A stretch of DNA of 64,000 nt from Bacteroidales bacterium (GTDB lineage Bacteria; Bacteroidota; Bacteroidia; Bacteroidales; UBA932). How positions within the stretch are numbered: position 1 is the stretch's first letter; each line of letters opens with the position of its first letter. The position numbers were made by a program, and so were the translations under genes. This document shows, one piece after another, positions 37,001-44,949 of the stretch. The notes under the pieces are model-generated. The model saw nothing but the letters and a program-made list of their open reading frames with translations, had not been told where the DNA came from and searched no databases. The DNA lies in the NCBI GenBank assembly GCA_017513445.1, contig JAFXFS010000004.1, positions 56,098 through 120,097 on the forward strand, given 5' to 3'.

Positions 37001-38593
37001 GTTGAAGTTGTAATTTGAAATCTGACTCCTCTTCGAGACATTTAGCAGTCCGTGGAAAAGGAATTGCAGATTCTCATCTTCACTCTTTATCAAACCGTTG
37101 AATTCACTGTTAGCCAATTTACCCATACCACTGATATTCGAGTAGTTATAGTTGTTAAAATTGAGACTCTCTATAGCAATGGTATCGATATTAAGAGATG
37201 ATCTTGTTGCAATAGGCGAGGTAACAGCTGAAATAGATGTATTCATTGTCAATTCACCTAATTGATTGATATTTAGGAATTTACCTAAGTCAAAGCGATT
37301 GCTGGAGAGATTGCCCAGGAAATTAAATAACTTACTTTTTGCATTGTTAGTCATCAGCATATCGATATGTACCGAACCAATATCTGATGTCAAATCTCCA
37401 TAAGCTACGAAATCTTCAAAGAATCCATCCAGACTTCCATTGAAGGTAAATGTCTGATTTGGAGCCAATTGTGCAATTGCTTTGTTTGGCCCGCTATTAC
37501 TGAGTGAACCAACTATTTTTGCAATATCTTTTGTGGTAGTTTTACAATTTTTGATATTAAAACTTACCATAGTCTCATCTGCCTTTGGAAGACCAATCAT
37601 ACTTGCAGCTATCTCCAACTGACTCTCTCCACTCCAAGATCTTGCCTTGATAGACTTACTCTGTAAGTTTGATATTGTACCTACCATCTCTCCGGAAGCA
37701 TACAACTTTAATTTATTCTTTTCCAATCCAGGGGCAAAGAATGAGAGAGTATTGAAATCGAAATAGGTATTATCCATATCGATACCCAATTCAACTCTAT
37801 TAAGGAAATCATTGAAATCTTCGGCAGAGGTGAAGCCCAGTGAGAAATATTTCGTTCTGATATTCGAGAAATCATCTTGAATCTTCAGATTATCAATGCG
37901 TACTCCTTTGCTATTATAAATAAGATTTCCAGTTAAACTCTTAAGATTGAATCCACTCTTCTCTTTAAGTGTAATGTCAGAGATGTTTGCTGTCAAAGAG
38001 TCGCAAAAGCGAATTCTGTTTGCATTTATATTGATATCAGATATATCAAGATCATTCCAATCTATCAGGTGAGAATCGTAATTTAGAGGAGTTGCCTTCT
38101 CGTTAATCATTTGGAAGGCAAAATTCTCTATAGTAAGTTTTTTAAGAGAGAGACAAAGGGTTGCATTTTGACTCTCTGTTTGCTCTAATGTATCGATATG
38201 CTCCTCAATAACTTTCTCATTATCAGATACTTCCGATACAAATACCTTAGATAGATTACTTACTCCCAAAGAGTCAGTATGAAGTTTGAAATATCCATTT
38301 TTAACAAGAAGACTATTAATATTTATCTCTTCTCCCAGTAGTGTGGCAGGGTTAAAAGATAGAGCAATTCTCTCACTTTGGAAGAGTGTATCTCCATCGG
38401 ATGATTGGATTGAGGCATTGTTGATAATAACCTTATTGAATAGTACAAGGTAGAGATTATCAAAGTTTATATCTCCTTTTATATTTTCGTTTAGAGAATT
38501 CAATACCTTCTTACCCACAAAAGTTTGAAATGCAGGTATTTGTAATGCTATATACGCCGATGATACTATAAGCATCATCGTAATGATTACCAC
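34082..38593 (-). CDS. TamB-like translocation/assembly module protein (AsmA-like family)
   Basis: 1503 residues: one N-terminal transmembrane helix (about 2-20) followed by a very long beta-rich region and a C-terminal TamB/DUF490 domain (about 1050-1460). Such proteins span the periplasm and are implicated in outer-membrane protein assembly and lipid transport. The start is uncertain: the first usable codon is GTG at 38593, inside the hydrophobic helix. The frame stays open upstream for IIKTYKKILF, whose lysines look like a true N-terminus, but I see no ATG, GTG or TTG there. Divergent from tsaD, a neighbour pair I recall from other Bacteroidota. Confidence 0.88.
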   Translation of the reverse strand: MVIITMMLIVSSAYIALQIPAFQTFVGKKVLNSLNENIKGDINFDNLYLVLFNKVIINNASIQSSDGDTLFQSERIALSFNPATLLGEEININSLLVKNGYFKLHTDSLGVSNLSKVFVSEVSDNEKVIEEHIDTLEQTESQNATLCLSLKKLTIENFAFQMINEKATPLNYDSHLIDWNDLDISDININANRIRFCDSLTANISDITLKEKSGFNLKSLTGNLIYNSKGVRIDNLKIQDDFSNIRTKYFSLGFTSAEDFNDFLNRVELGIDMDNTYFDFNTLSFFAPGLEKNKLKLYASGEMVGTISNLQSKSIKARSWSGESQLEIAASMIGLPKADETMVSFNIKNCKTTTKDIAKIVGSLSNSGPNKAIAQLAPNQTFTFNGSLDGFFEDFVAYGDLTSDIGSVHIDMLMTNNAKSKLFNFLGNLSSNRFDLGKFLNINQLGELTMNTSISAVTSPIATRSSLNIDTIAIESLNFNNYNYSNISGMGKLANSEFNGLIKSEDENLQFLFHGLLNVSKRSQISNYNFNLWLSHADLHALNFDKRDTSIVSFRTSAKLRHSKDGSLSGNVDISNLSLTNHIKEHRIGKINLGFTSKEGHYTMKLSSPLADARYAGDKPITTFVSDIQKLTLNKELNLLTNVPKFDAKIGNNYSLNLSTGDIGLISTFFISDLYIAPNSSVSLKVKDDDQINLKLKSDLIALKNNIIDKLEIEINNPQENILAEVNSELLRIGGISLNNNIIGLNIDDNKLKLGYQFSNKDDYNNRGDINVEAEILDTLTSEYNYLIDTKLSEINLQGESWKINPSTIKIKENYIDIDNLFLNNNNQNVKVDGVISTSSSDSLYVNINELNLNILNTILTSMPEAKIEGEINGNATLFGLLGEMGILLDIDGDDISMFSKPFGDLEIETSLDRDANRFNINLLNSLDGRNPILAKGYFSNSDKRLDIKSKFDKFSIDYFKPLAISVFSDLRGELSGDIDIYGKLSELELKSDNGYLSNTGLTIDFTNVPYTLNGPFTIDEKGIHFKNIEIVDPFGNKGTVGGGVELNHFKNIEFNTRINVTNSLVLDNNETISPSFYGRAFGTGRARIVGPLSKLLLDVNVSTDNNTVLHVPLSGSTQTSQSLLTFVNVDEIKDKSNPLDSILNLNNAPKNSSELEIRIKANATPQAEVRLEINKDAGDIINARGSGIVDVVINESKGIFDIKGDYTIDEGSYNFVFMGLASKEFTVNPGGVIKFNGDIMDSDLNLTANYRTKASIEILIAESSAVGTRRNVDCGITATGKLSNPTLKFSIDIPDLDPTTKARVESALNTEDKVLKQVIALLLSGGFLPDEQSGIINNTTLLYSNASEIIANQVNTIFRQLDIPLDLSFNYQPGENQRDIFDVALSAQLFNNRVTINGNIGNKEYLTNTGSDLAGDIDVEIKIDKNGKFRVTLFSHSADQFSNYLDQTQRNGVGLVYQEEFDTFGELFRKIFWSKERREKYEQQKRQEQLNEYLRSIGQSVR

Positions 38594-38661
38594 GAATAAT
38601 ATTTTCTTATATGTTTTGATAATAAATTCTCTCTATAACTTACAAAAATAATAAAAAACTG

Positions 38662-38669
38662 TAAATTTG
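38662..38669 (+). promoter_or_regulatory. -7 box before tsaD
   Basis: TAAATTTG matches TAnnTTTG and ends 15 bases before the tsaD ATG. No -33 element is obvious. Confidence 0.4.
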
Positions 38670-38684
38670 CACAATATTGATAAT

Positions 38685-39764
38685 ATGGAGCAAAAGTTTA
38701 ATACTGTGAAAGATAGCAATTATAGTGCCTCAAAGGAGGATTTAGTGATTTTGGGAATAGAATCATCGTGTGATGATACATCAGCAGCAGTTATAAGAGG
38801 TGAATATCTTCTTTCAAATGTTATGGCGTCACAAGATGTTCATAGACAATATGGCGGAGTAATTCCTGAATTGGCATCAAGAGCACATCAACAGAATATA
38901 TTACCTGTTGTCAGTCAAGCAATTAAACAGGCAGGTATTACATTCGATGATATCGATGCAATTGGTTTTACACGTGGCCCTGGCCTATTGGGTTCTCTAT
39001 TGGTAGGTACATCTTTCGCAAAAGGACTTTCACTCTCAATTGATAAACCTCTTGTAGATGTAAACCACTTACAAGGTCATATTCTATCTCACTTTCTAAA
39101 GGTAGAAGGAAGAGATAATCGTGCTCCTAAATTCCCATTTTTAGCCCTTTTAGTTTCAGGTGGTCATACTCAAATTGTCAGAGTAGATGATTATCTTAAA
39201 TTTGAAATTTTAGGCCATACGATTGATGATGCAGTCGGTGAAGCTTTCGATAAGTGTGCAAAACTTCTCTCATTAGGTTATCCCGGAGGTCCTGTTATTG
39301 ACAGATTGGCTAAAGAGGGAAATCCAGATAGATTTAGATTCTCTAAACCTCATATTCAAGGACTTAATTATAGCTTTAGTGGTATTAAGACATCTTTGTT
39401 ATACTTTTTAAGAGATCAATTAAAGGAGAATCCTAACTTTATTGAAGAGAACAAAAATGATATTTGTGCTTCATTCCAGAAAGATTTGATAGATATTCTT
39501 TTAGATAAGTTGATTAAGGCAGTCAAGCAGACCGGTATTAAAGAGGTTACCATAGGAGGCGGAGTATCTGCAAATTCTGCTCTTCGACAAAGGATTGAGA
39601 ATGAGGGAATTAAGAGAGGTTGGAACACCTATATCCCAGAATTGAAATTTACAACAGATAATGCTGCAATGATTGCAATAACAGCCCTTTATAGATTTAA
39701 GGATGGTCATACTTGCCCATTGGAGGCAGCTCCGGTTGCACGTGCAGCTTCATTAACAGAATGA
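38685..39764 (+). CDS. tsaD: tRNA threonylcarbamoyladenosine transferase TsaD
   Basis: Transfers the threonylcarbamoyl group to A37 of tRNAs reading ANN codons. 359 residues from the ATG at 38685. The metal-binding H128-x3-H132 lies in VNHLQGH; other motifs are LGIESSCDDTSAA near 23, PELASRAH near 61, LVSGGHTQI near 155 and GGGVSANSALR near 288. The N-terminal 18 residues before the conserved core form a short extension. The stop overlaps the start of the FAD dehydrogenase (ATGA), so translation of the two is likely coupled. Confidence 0.95.
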   Translation: MEQKFNTVKDSNYSASKEDLVILGIESSCDDTSAAVIRGEYLLSNVMASQDVHRQYGGVIPELASRAHQQNILPVVSQAIKQAGITFDDIDAIGFTRGPGLLGSLLVGTSFAKGLSLSIDKPLVDVNHLQGHILSHFLKVEGRDNRAPKFPFLALLVSGGHTQIVRVDDYLKFEILGHTIDDAVGEAFDKCAKLLSLGYPGGPVIDRLAKEGNPDRFRFSKPHIQGLNYSFSGIKTSLLYFLRDQLKENPNFIEENKNDICASFQKDLIDILLDKLIKAVKQTGIKEVTIGGGVSANSALRQRIENEGIKRGWNTYIPELKFTTDNAAMIAITALYRFKDGHTCPLEAAPVARAASLTE

Positions 39765-41296
39765 AAGAGTTTGATTTTACATATAATGCCAAAAACTCCC
39801 CATCTAAAGAGGAATTAACCGCAGCGGCAGCTCGTGCAATGGGTTGTGCTCCTAAGCGTGTTGGTGGTTTGAAAATTCTTAAACGCTCTCTTGATGCAAG
39901 AAAAGAGATAGTTTATCGTTATCATTTAGTTGCTTGGATGGATAATGAAGCCCCACATCAAGAGTATCAACTTCCTCCATACCAAGATGTTACCAATTCA
40001 GAGCCGGTAATTGTAATTGGCTGTGGACCTGCTGGTATGTTTGCCTCTTTAAGATTGATTATGAGTGGATTAAAGCCTATAATTTTAGAGAGAGGAAAAG
40101 ATGTTCACGCACGTAAGTTTGACATGGCAAAAATTGTAAGAGAGGCCTTTGTTGATGAAGATTCCAACTTCTGTTTCGGTGAGGGTGGCGCTGGTACATT
40201 TTCCGATGGCAAACTCTATACAAGGTCTAACAAGAGGGGAGATATAAGAGAAATTCTTCATCAATTGGTTAAGTTTGGAGCAGATGAGTCCATTTTGGTT
40301 GATGCACATCCACATTTAGGTAGTGATAAGTTACCAAGAATTGTTGAAAATATTAGAAATCAGATTGTGGAATGTGGTGGTGAATATCACTTCTCTTCGC
40401 GTGTTACAGATTTGCAAAAAAATGGCGATGAGTGGAATGTAACTTGTTCAAATGGAGATAGTTACAAGGCTAAAAATGTTATCCTTGCAACAGGCCATTC
40501 AGCTAAAGATATCTACGAACTATTTGATAGAAATGGGTGGGAATTACAAGCAAAAGGTTTTGCAATCGGAGTTCGTGCAGAGCATCCTCAAGCATTAATA
40601 AACAAGATTCAATATCACGATAAATATCAGTCATACCTACCAGCTGCCGAGTATTCATTAGTAACACAGGTAGAGGGACGGGGAGTATTCTCCTTCTGTA
40701 TGTGCCCGGGTGGAATTTTAGTCCCCTCATCTACTGATAATCAATCGGTTGTTCTTAATGGTATGTCAAATTCTGCAAGAAATTCTCAATGGGCCAATGC
40801 AGGTATTGTTTGCTCTGTAGAACCTGGAGATATCCCTGAATATCAAAAGTTTGGTGCATTATCACTATTGAGATTTCAACAGGATGTGGAGAGAAGTATG
40901 AAGATAACAGATACCTTTAAAGCTCCTGCTCAAAGAATGATGGATTTTTGTAGAAGAATTGAATCGAAGAATCTTCCAAAGTCATCTTATGCAGCAGGAA
41001 CTGTAAATGCTCCTCTTCACGAAATGTTGCCAGAATTTATCTATTCACGTTTAAGAGTCGCCTTCCCTGAGTTTAATCGTAAAATGAAGGGATATTACAC
41101 AAATGATGCTCTGATTCTTGCTTGCGAGTCGCGTACCTCATCTCCTGTCAGAATTCCTCGTGATCCTGAGACTCTTCAACACCTCTCTTTGACAGGGCTC
41201 TATCCTTGTGGTGAGGGTGCAGGTTACTCTGGTGGAATTGTTTCAAGTGCTATTGATGGTGTAATTGTTGCTCAAAAGATTGCAGAGCTTCGATAG
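39761..41296 (+). CDS. FAD-dependent dehydrogenase (COG2509-like)
   Basis: 511 residues from the ATG that overlaps the tsaD stop. The Rossmann FAD motif VIGCGPAGMFASLR is near 85. FGEGGAGTFSDGKLYTR near 137, ILATGHSAKD near 243 and the late PCGEGAGYSGGIVSSAIDG are typical of this large, uncharacterised bacterial dehydrogenase family. The substrate is unknown. The last bases of the stop codon are also the first bases of a partial palindrome B copy at 41295. Confidence 0.85.
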   Translation: MKEFDFTYNAKNSPSKEELTAAAARAMGCAPKRVGGLKILKRSLDARKEIVYRYHLVAWMDNEAPHQEYQLPPYQDVTNSEPVIVIGCGPAGMFASLRLIMSGLKPIILERGKDVHARKFDMAKIVREAFVDEDSNFCFGEGGAGTFSDGKLYTRSNKRGDIREILHQLVKFGADESILVDAHPHLGSDKLPRIVENIRNQIVECGGEYHFSSRVTDLQKNGDEWNVTCSNGDSYKAKNVILATGHSAKDIYELFDRNGWELQAKGFAIGVRAEHPQALINKIQYHDKYQSYLPAAEYSLVTQVEGRGVFSFCMCPGGILVPSSTDNQSVVLNGMSNSARNSQWANAGIVCSVEPGDIPEYQKFGALSLLRFQQDVERSMKITDTFKAPAQRMMDFCRRIESKNLPKSSYAAGTVNAPLHEMLPEFIYSRLRVAFPEFNRKMKGYYTNDALILACESRTSSPVRIPRDPETLQHLSLTGLYPCGEGAGYSGGIVSSAIDGVIVAQKIAELR

Positions 41297-41309
41297 ATTG
41301 CCGGGCTTC
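41295..41309. repeat. Partial copy of palindrome B
   Basis: AGATTGCCGGGCTTC is identical to the left half of the element at 33988. The right half is missing; a TAGCAATA remnant lies about 15 bases on. It again lies between two convergent genes. Confidence 0.7.
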
Positions 41310-41325
41310 TCTTTTGGTTATAGCA

Positions 41326-41355
41326 ATAAAAAAACCGACAATAAATTGCCGGTTT
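41326..41355 (-). terminator. Intrinsic terminator of the slyD-like gene
   Basis: Stem AAACCGaCA (41332-41340) with TGcCGGTTT (41347-41355), one mismatch. On the minus strand it is followed by TTTTTTT; on the plus strand only by TTTATAA, so it mainly serves the minus-strand gene. Confidence 0.65.
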
Positions 41356-41377
41356 ATAACAAATAATTGGTAATCTA

Positions 41378-41917
41378 CTAATGACAACCTGAACAGTTGC
41401 AAGATGAGCAGTCATCACTTGTGCAGTTACACTCTGCTCTCTCTCCCCATAGACCATTTGTCAACTCCTCTTCTGTTGCCTCTCTTAGGGAAACAATTTT
41501 ACCTGAGAAGTTTAGAGTTTTGCCAGCCATTGGGTGGTTAAGGTCCATTTTAACACTCTCTTCACCAATTTCAACTACTTTACCAGGGATTCTTTGGTTC
41601 ATAGCATTTGTTAAACTGATAACATTTCCAACGAAAAGAAGATCCTCTCTTAGAACGCCATCAACTTCGAATGTGCTTTTTGGTAAGTCAATGATGTATT
41701 CAGGAACTACTTCACCATAACCATCTTTTGCTTCTAGAGTGAATTCAAAAGTATCACCAACCTCTTTTCCTTCAATATTTTCTTCAAATTTAGGAAGTAG
41801 GTAACCAAGTCCAAAAATGAACTTAAGTGGTTGACCTTCAGCTGATTTGTCTGCAACTTCACCATCAACAACTAATGTGTAGTCAAGTTCGACAACCATA
41901 TCATTTTTAATTTTCAT
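41378..41917 (-). CDS. slyD: FKBP-type peptidyl-prolyl isomerase, SlyD-like, cysteine-rich tail
   Basis: Proline isomerase and chaperone, 179 residues. The FKBP part has LDYTLVVDGEVADKS, FIFGLGYLLPKFEE and EAKDGYGE, with the insert-in-flap domain at about 70-130 and the closing LNHPMAGKTLNF. This order is SlyD-like. The last 17 residues contain six cysteines (163, 165, 170, 173, 175, 178) and a final histidine, a likely metal-binding tail like the His/Cys-rich tail of E. coli SlyD, which delivers nickel. A full promoter lies upstream at 41956-41987. Confidence 0.88.
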   Translation of the reverse strand: MKIKNDMVVELDYTLVVDGEVADKSAEGQPLKFIFGLGYLLPKFEENIEGKEVGDTFEFTLEAKDGYGEVVPEYIIDLPKSTFEVDGVLREDLLFVGNVISLTNAMNQRIPGKVVEIGEESVKMDLNHPMAGKTLNFSGKIVSLREATEEELTNGLWGERAECNCTSDDCSSCNCSGCH

Positions 41918-41955
41918 TTTGTAAATATTTTAGTTTTGTAAATTTCTTAAAGTGC

Positions 41956-41987
41956 CAAAGATACTCTCTTTTTTGTTAATTCTCAAA
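41956..41987 (-). promoter_or_regulatory. Full Bacteroidota promoter for the slyD-like gene
   Basis: On the minus strand TTTG (41984-41987) is followed after 20 bases by TATCTTTG (41956-41963), an exact TTTG-N20-TAnnTTTG match. The ATG is 38 bases downstream of the -7 box. Confidence 0.7.
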
Positions 41988-41989
41988 TG

Positions 41990-43318
41990 TTATTCGCCAC
42001 TAACTCTAACATCTGTAAATGCAAGTGATGGGATTAGCCATCTAGCTCTGTTTTTGTGATCATCTGCGATGCTGTGAAGATTGTTCCAGAAGCTTATAAT
42101 ATTGCCAGTTATATTCAACTCGTGAATATGGAACTGAATCTCTCCATTTTTGAAATAATCCCCCTCAATTCCATATGAAAAGTCGCCTGTGGCAAGGTTG
42201 TGGTTTCCTCCATTAAAACCTCTTATTATTATCCCTTCCTTTAACTCCTGCACCATTTTATTGATAGTCAAACCACTCTCTGTCGGTTGAATATATGGGA
42301 CAGATGGATAATTGACAGTAGGAGCAATGTTCATCTTATTGGCTATGTAAGTGCTTATAAAATAGTCACTTACAATACCTTGGTTGATTATGTCAGATCG
42401 AAAAGTAGCGATACCTTCATTGTTGAACCATCTTGCACCTTGTGCTCCGTAGCGATGAGGGTCATCAATTATATTTAGCTTTTCACTGAAAATCTTCTCT
42501 CCCTTTTTATTTAATAAAAATGAGTTGTTCTGCTGGATATTACTACCATTTAGACCTTCAATAATTGGGGCAACAACCCTTGATGCACATTGTTCCTCAA
42601 TAATAATATTATAAAAACCACTCTTTAATTTCTTGGGATTCAGTGAGTTAATAGCTCTTTGTAAAGCCAGTTCAGGAGCCTCGCTCCAATTCAGTTTAGC
42701 AATATGTGGTGAACAATCCCACCAAAATCCAGATGCTCTCTCAGCTCTTTCGCCACTACCTTTGATAGAGCAATTTATGCTGATAACATTACTCGTATTG
42801 TTATTTTCACCCTCAAACCCTTGTGAATCAATTATGTGGTTATAGTATATTGCATCACCAAATTCAGATTCCAATGATATGAGTCTCTCATCTTTACCAA
42901 ATATTTTTTCTGATGCACTCAGAGCAATATCCCTCTTTTGTGATGGCTCTGTTGCTTTGAAATCTTTGTCAAAGAGTCCTAAATCTCTCTTATCATCTCC
43001 TTTAAAGTATCTCGCTTTATCAGGTAGAGTGCGACAATAGTCAGGTTCAATAAGTTTCAAGGAATAGATGGCTTTATCTATAATCTTTTCTATCTCATTG
43101 GTATTCAATAGATTAGTGGAGAATTCTCCATACCTGCCATCCTTCATTAACTGTAAACAGATAGCTGCAGATGATGATTGAAATATGCTATCTACTTCGT
43201 TATTTAAGACAATACAAGAGGACTGTGTGTTTTTGCCGAAATTGACTCTGACCTGATCCATCCCTCTTTTTAACGCATAATCTAATGCGTAATATGATAA
43301 CTCCTTTTCTCTCAACAT
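41990..43318 (-). CDS. PmbA/TldE-like subunit of TldD/E peptidase
   Basis: 442 residues of the PmbA/TldE family. It lacks the HExxxH site found in TldD next door, as expected for the non-metal-binding partner. TldD and TldE form a heterodimeric metalloprotease that in E. coli trims microcin B17 and degrades unfolded peptides. The central VVAPIIEGLNGSNIQQNNSFL and late RGFNGGNHNLATGDFSYGIEG segments are family features. Its ATG is one base after the tldD stop, so the two are co-translated. Confidence 0.87.
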   Translation of the reverse strand: MLREKELSYYALDYALKRGMDQVRVNFGKNTQSSCIVLNNEVDSIFQSSSAAICLQLMKDGRYGEFSTNLLNTNEIEKIIDKAIYSLKLIEPDYCRTLPDKARYFKGDDKRDLGLFDKDFKATEPSQKRDIALSASEKIFGKDERLISLESEFGDAIYYNHIIDSQGFEGENNNTSNVISINCSIKGSGERAERASGFWWDCSPHIAKLNWSEAPELALQRAINSLNPKKLKSGFYNIIIEEQCASRVVAPIIEGLNGSNIQQNNSFLLNKKGEKIFSEKLNIIDDPHRYGAQGARWFNNEGIATFRSDIINQGIVSDYFISTYIANKMNIAPTVNYPSVPYIQPTESGLTINKMVQELKEGIIIRGFNGGNHNLATGDFSYGIEGDYFKNGEIQFHIHELNITGNIISFWNNLHSIADDHKNRARWLIPSLAFTDVRVSGE

Positions 43319-43319
43319 A

Positions 43320-44774
43320 TTATTCTCCTCCTACAGTTAAATTGCTAACTAATACTGTTGGCATTCCACAAGAAACGCAACAATATTGATCTTTACCGCA
43401 AGTCCAGGTGCCATCATTTATTACTGAATTATTGGCTACTGCAACGATATCCTTCAGTGCCTGTGGGCCATTACCAATAATGTTAATATCTTTAATCGGA
43501 GCTGTAAGCTTGCCATTTTCAATAAGATATCCCTTCTTAACATAAAAAGTAAAGTCACCCTCTCCAATCTGTACCTGACCATTACTGAAATCACAGGCAT
43601 AGATTCCCTCTTTAACATCTCTAATGATATCCTCCTCATTAGCATCGCCACTCTCCATATATGTTGCTCTCATTCTAGGGATAGGGTAGTATCGGAATGA
43701 CTCTCTTCGTCCATTTCCAGTAGGTGCAACACCATAATATTTTGCACTTATTCTATCGTGCAGGAATGAATTCAGTACTCCATCTTTAACCATATAGGTC
43801 TTTTGTCCGGGTACTCCCTCATCATCAAAATTGAGTGATCCTCTATTAAAGTCAACAGTTGCATCATCTACAATATTGATTTTTTCATTGCAAATTTTCT
43901 CTCCCAATTTCTCTGAAAATATTGATGTCCCTTTGCGAATAAAGTCTGCCTCAAATGCGTGTCCAATCGCTTCGTGAAGAAGTATGCCAGATTTACCAGC
44001 AGCCATAACAACAGCCATCTCTCCTCCTTTTGGCTTAGTGGCATCAAATAGAGAGGCACAATTCTCTACAGCTTCATTGGAGAGCTCTTCAATAAGTTCA
44101 TCATTCAACATAGAGAAATCCATTCTATAACTCTTTGTAGAGCTGTAATTCTCAATTTTGCCATTATCCTCCATTATGACAGATACCACAACTGATGCAA
44201 GTGGTTTTATGTCAAAGAAACTTTCTCCAAGAGAATTGGCGAATAAGACCTCTGTGTAAGATGTTGATATTCTGGCAATTACCTTAGATACTCTCTCATC
44301 TTTGCTGAAGATAATATCATTTATCTTCTTAAGAAATGGGGCACGTTGATCGATAGGATGATCCTCCCAACTATCGAAAATTGGGTATCGATTTTTCGCA
44401 GCTCTAAGTTCATTTATTGGTGGGATAGAGATCTCGTTTGTACTATTGGCAATCTGTGACGCCATCTTGGCAGCAGATAGCATATCCTCTAAAGTAGTGC
44501 TTTCAGAATAGGCATAACCGGTCTTCTCTCCATTCAGAGTTCTGATTCCCACGCCATAATCCACATCATAGCTTGTACTATTCACTTCGCCATCTCTGAG
44601 TGTCACCTCCTCGGCTATGCTATATTCAAAGTATATATCAGAATAGTTTCCCCCACAACTCAAAGCAGTGGCAAGAACCCTTCTGATGTCATCAGGGTTC
44701 GTTCCGAATCGTTCATAATTAAAAAGAGTGCCATTATTTTGGCACTCTCCTTTTTTTTGTTGATTTTTAATCAT
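43320..44774 (-). CDS. tldD: TldD-like metalloprotease subunit
   Basis: 484 residues from the ATG at 44772-44774. The zinc site HEAIGH is at 267-272, followed by EADF and the family stretch GVPGQKTYMVKDG, then PTGNGRRES. The C-terminus VGMPTV-like LVSNLTVGGE is typical. The start is uncertain: the ATG used is 16 bases after the small ORF at 44791, but the first 20 codons contain a perfect terminator-like hairpin (44725-44748). No in-frame ATG, GTG or TTG follows it before a TTG that would remove a helix conserved in E. coli TldD. Forms an operon with the PmbA-like gene. Confidence 0.87.
   Translation of the reverse strand: MIKNQQKKGECQNNGTLFNYERFGTNPDDIRRVLATALSCGGNYSDIYFEYSIAEEVTLRDGEVNSTSYDVDYGVGIRTLNGEKTGYAYSESTTLEDMLSAAKMASQIANSTNEISIPPINELRAAKNRYPIFDSWEDHPIDQRAPFLKKINDIIFSKDERVSKVIARISTSYTEVLFANSLGESFFDIKPLASVVVSVIMEDNGKIENYSSTKSYRMDFSMLNDELIEELSNEAVENCASLFDATKPKGGEMAVVMAAGKSGILLHEAIGHAFEADFIRKGTSIFSEKLGEKICNEKINIVDDATVDFNRGSLNFDDEGVPGQKTYMVKDGVLNSFLHDRISAKYYGVAPTGNGRRESFRYYPIPRMRATYMESGDANEEDIIRDVKEGIYACDFSNGQVQIGEGDFTFYVKKGYLIENGKLTAPIKDINIIGNGPQALKDIVAVANNSVINDGTWTCGKDQYCCVSCGMPTVLVSNLTVGGE
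44720..44758. terminator. Perfect terminator-like hairpin inside the tldD start region
   Basis: Stem AGAGTGCCA (44725-44733) with TGGCACTCT (44740-44748) and a 6-base loop. On the minus strand it is followed by TTTTT; on the plus strand by CC and eight T. It lies 43 bases downstream of the small ORF's stop and within codons about 9-17 of tldD as called. Confidence 0.7.
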
Positions 44775-44790
44775 CCTTAAGCAGATTAGA

Positions 44791-44949
44791 TTAATTAATG
44801 TCAACTGCCTTGATTTTAACTACCTCTCCCGCCTTGCCGAAAGCCAATTCGGAATTGGTTTTTTTCTTCTCATTTAACAATCTATGGAATGTTAAGTTGA
44901 GACTTAAAATCAAGCTTTCTCTAAGTTTGCGAGTTTCAAGTTCGCTCAT
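44791..44949 (-). CDS. Small 52-residue protein overlapping the zeta-like ATPase gene
   Basis: ATG at 44947-44949, stop TAA at 44791-44793. It overlaps the 3' end of the zeta-like ATPase gene by 14 bases in another frame. Residues 1-30 read as a charged helix (SELETRKLRESLILSLNLTF, then HRLLNEKKK); the end is beta-like (GEVVKIKAVDIN). I recall small proteins with a similar layout beside zeta-like ATPases in other Bacteroidota, but cannot check. Overlap, conserved-looking tail and lack of any other candidate in the gap argue that it is real. An antitoxin role is a guess only. Confidence 0.55.
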   Translation of the reverse strand: MSELETRKLRESLILSLNLTFHRLLNEKKKTNSELAFGKAGEVVKIKAVDIN

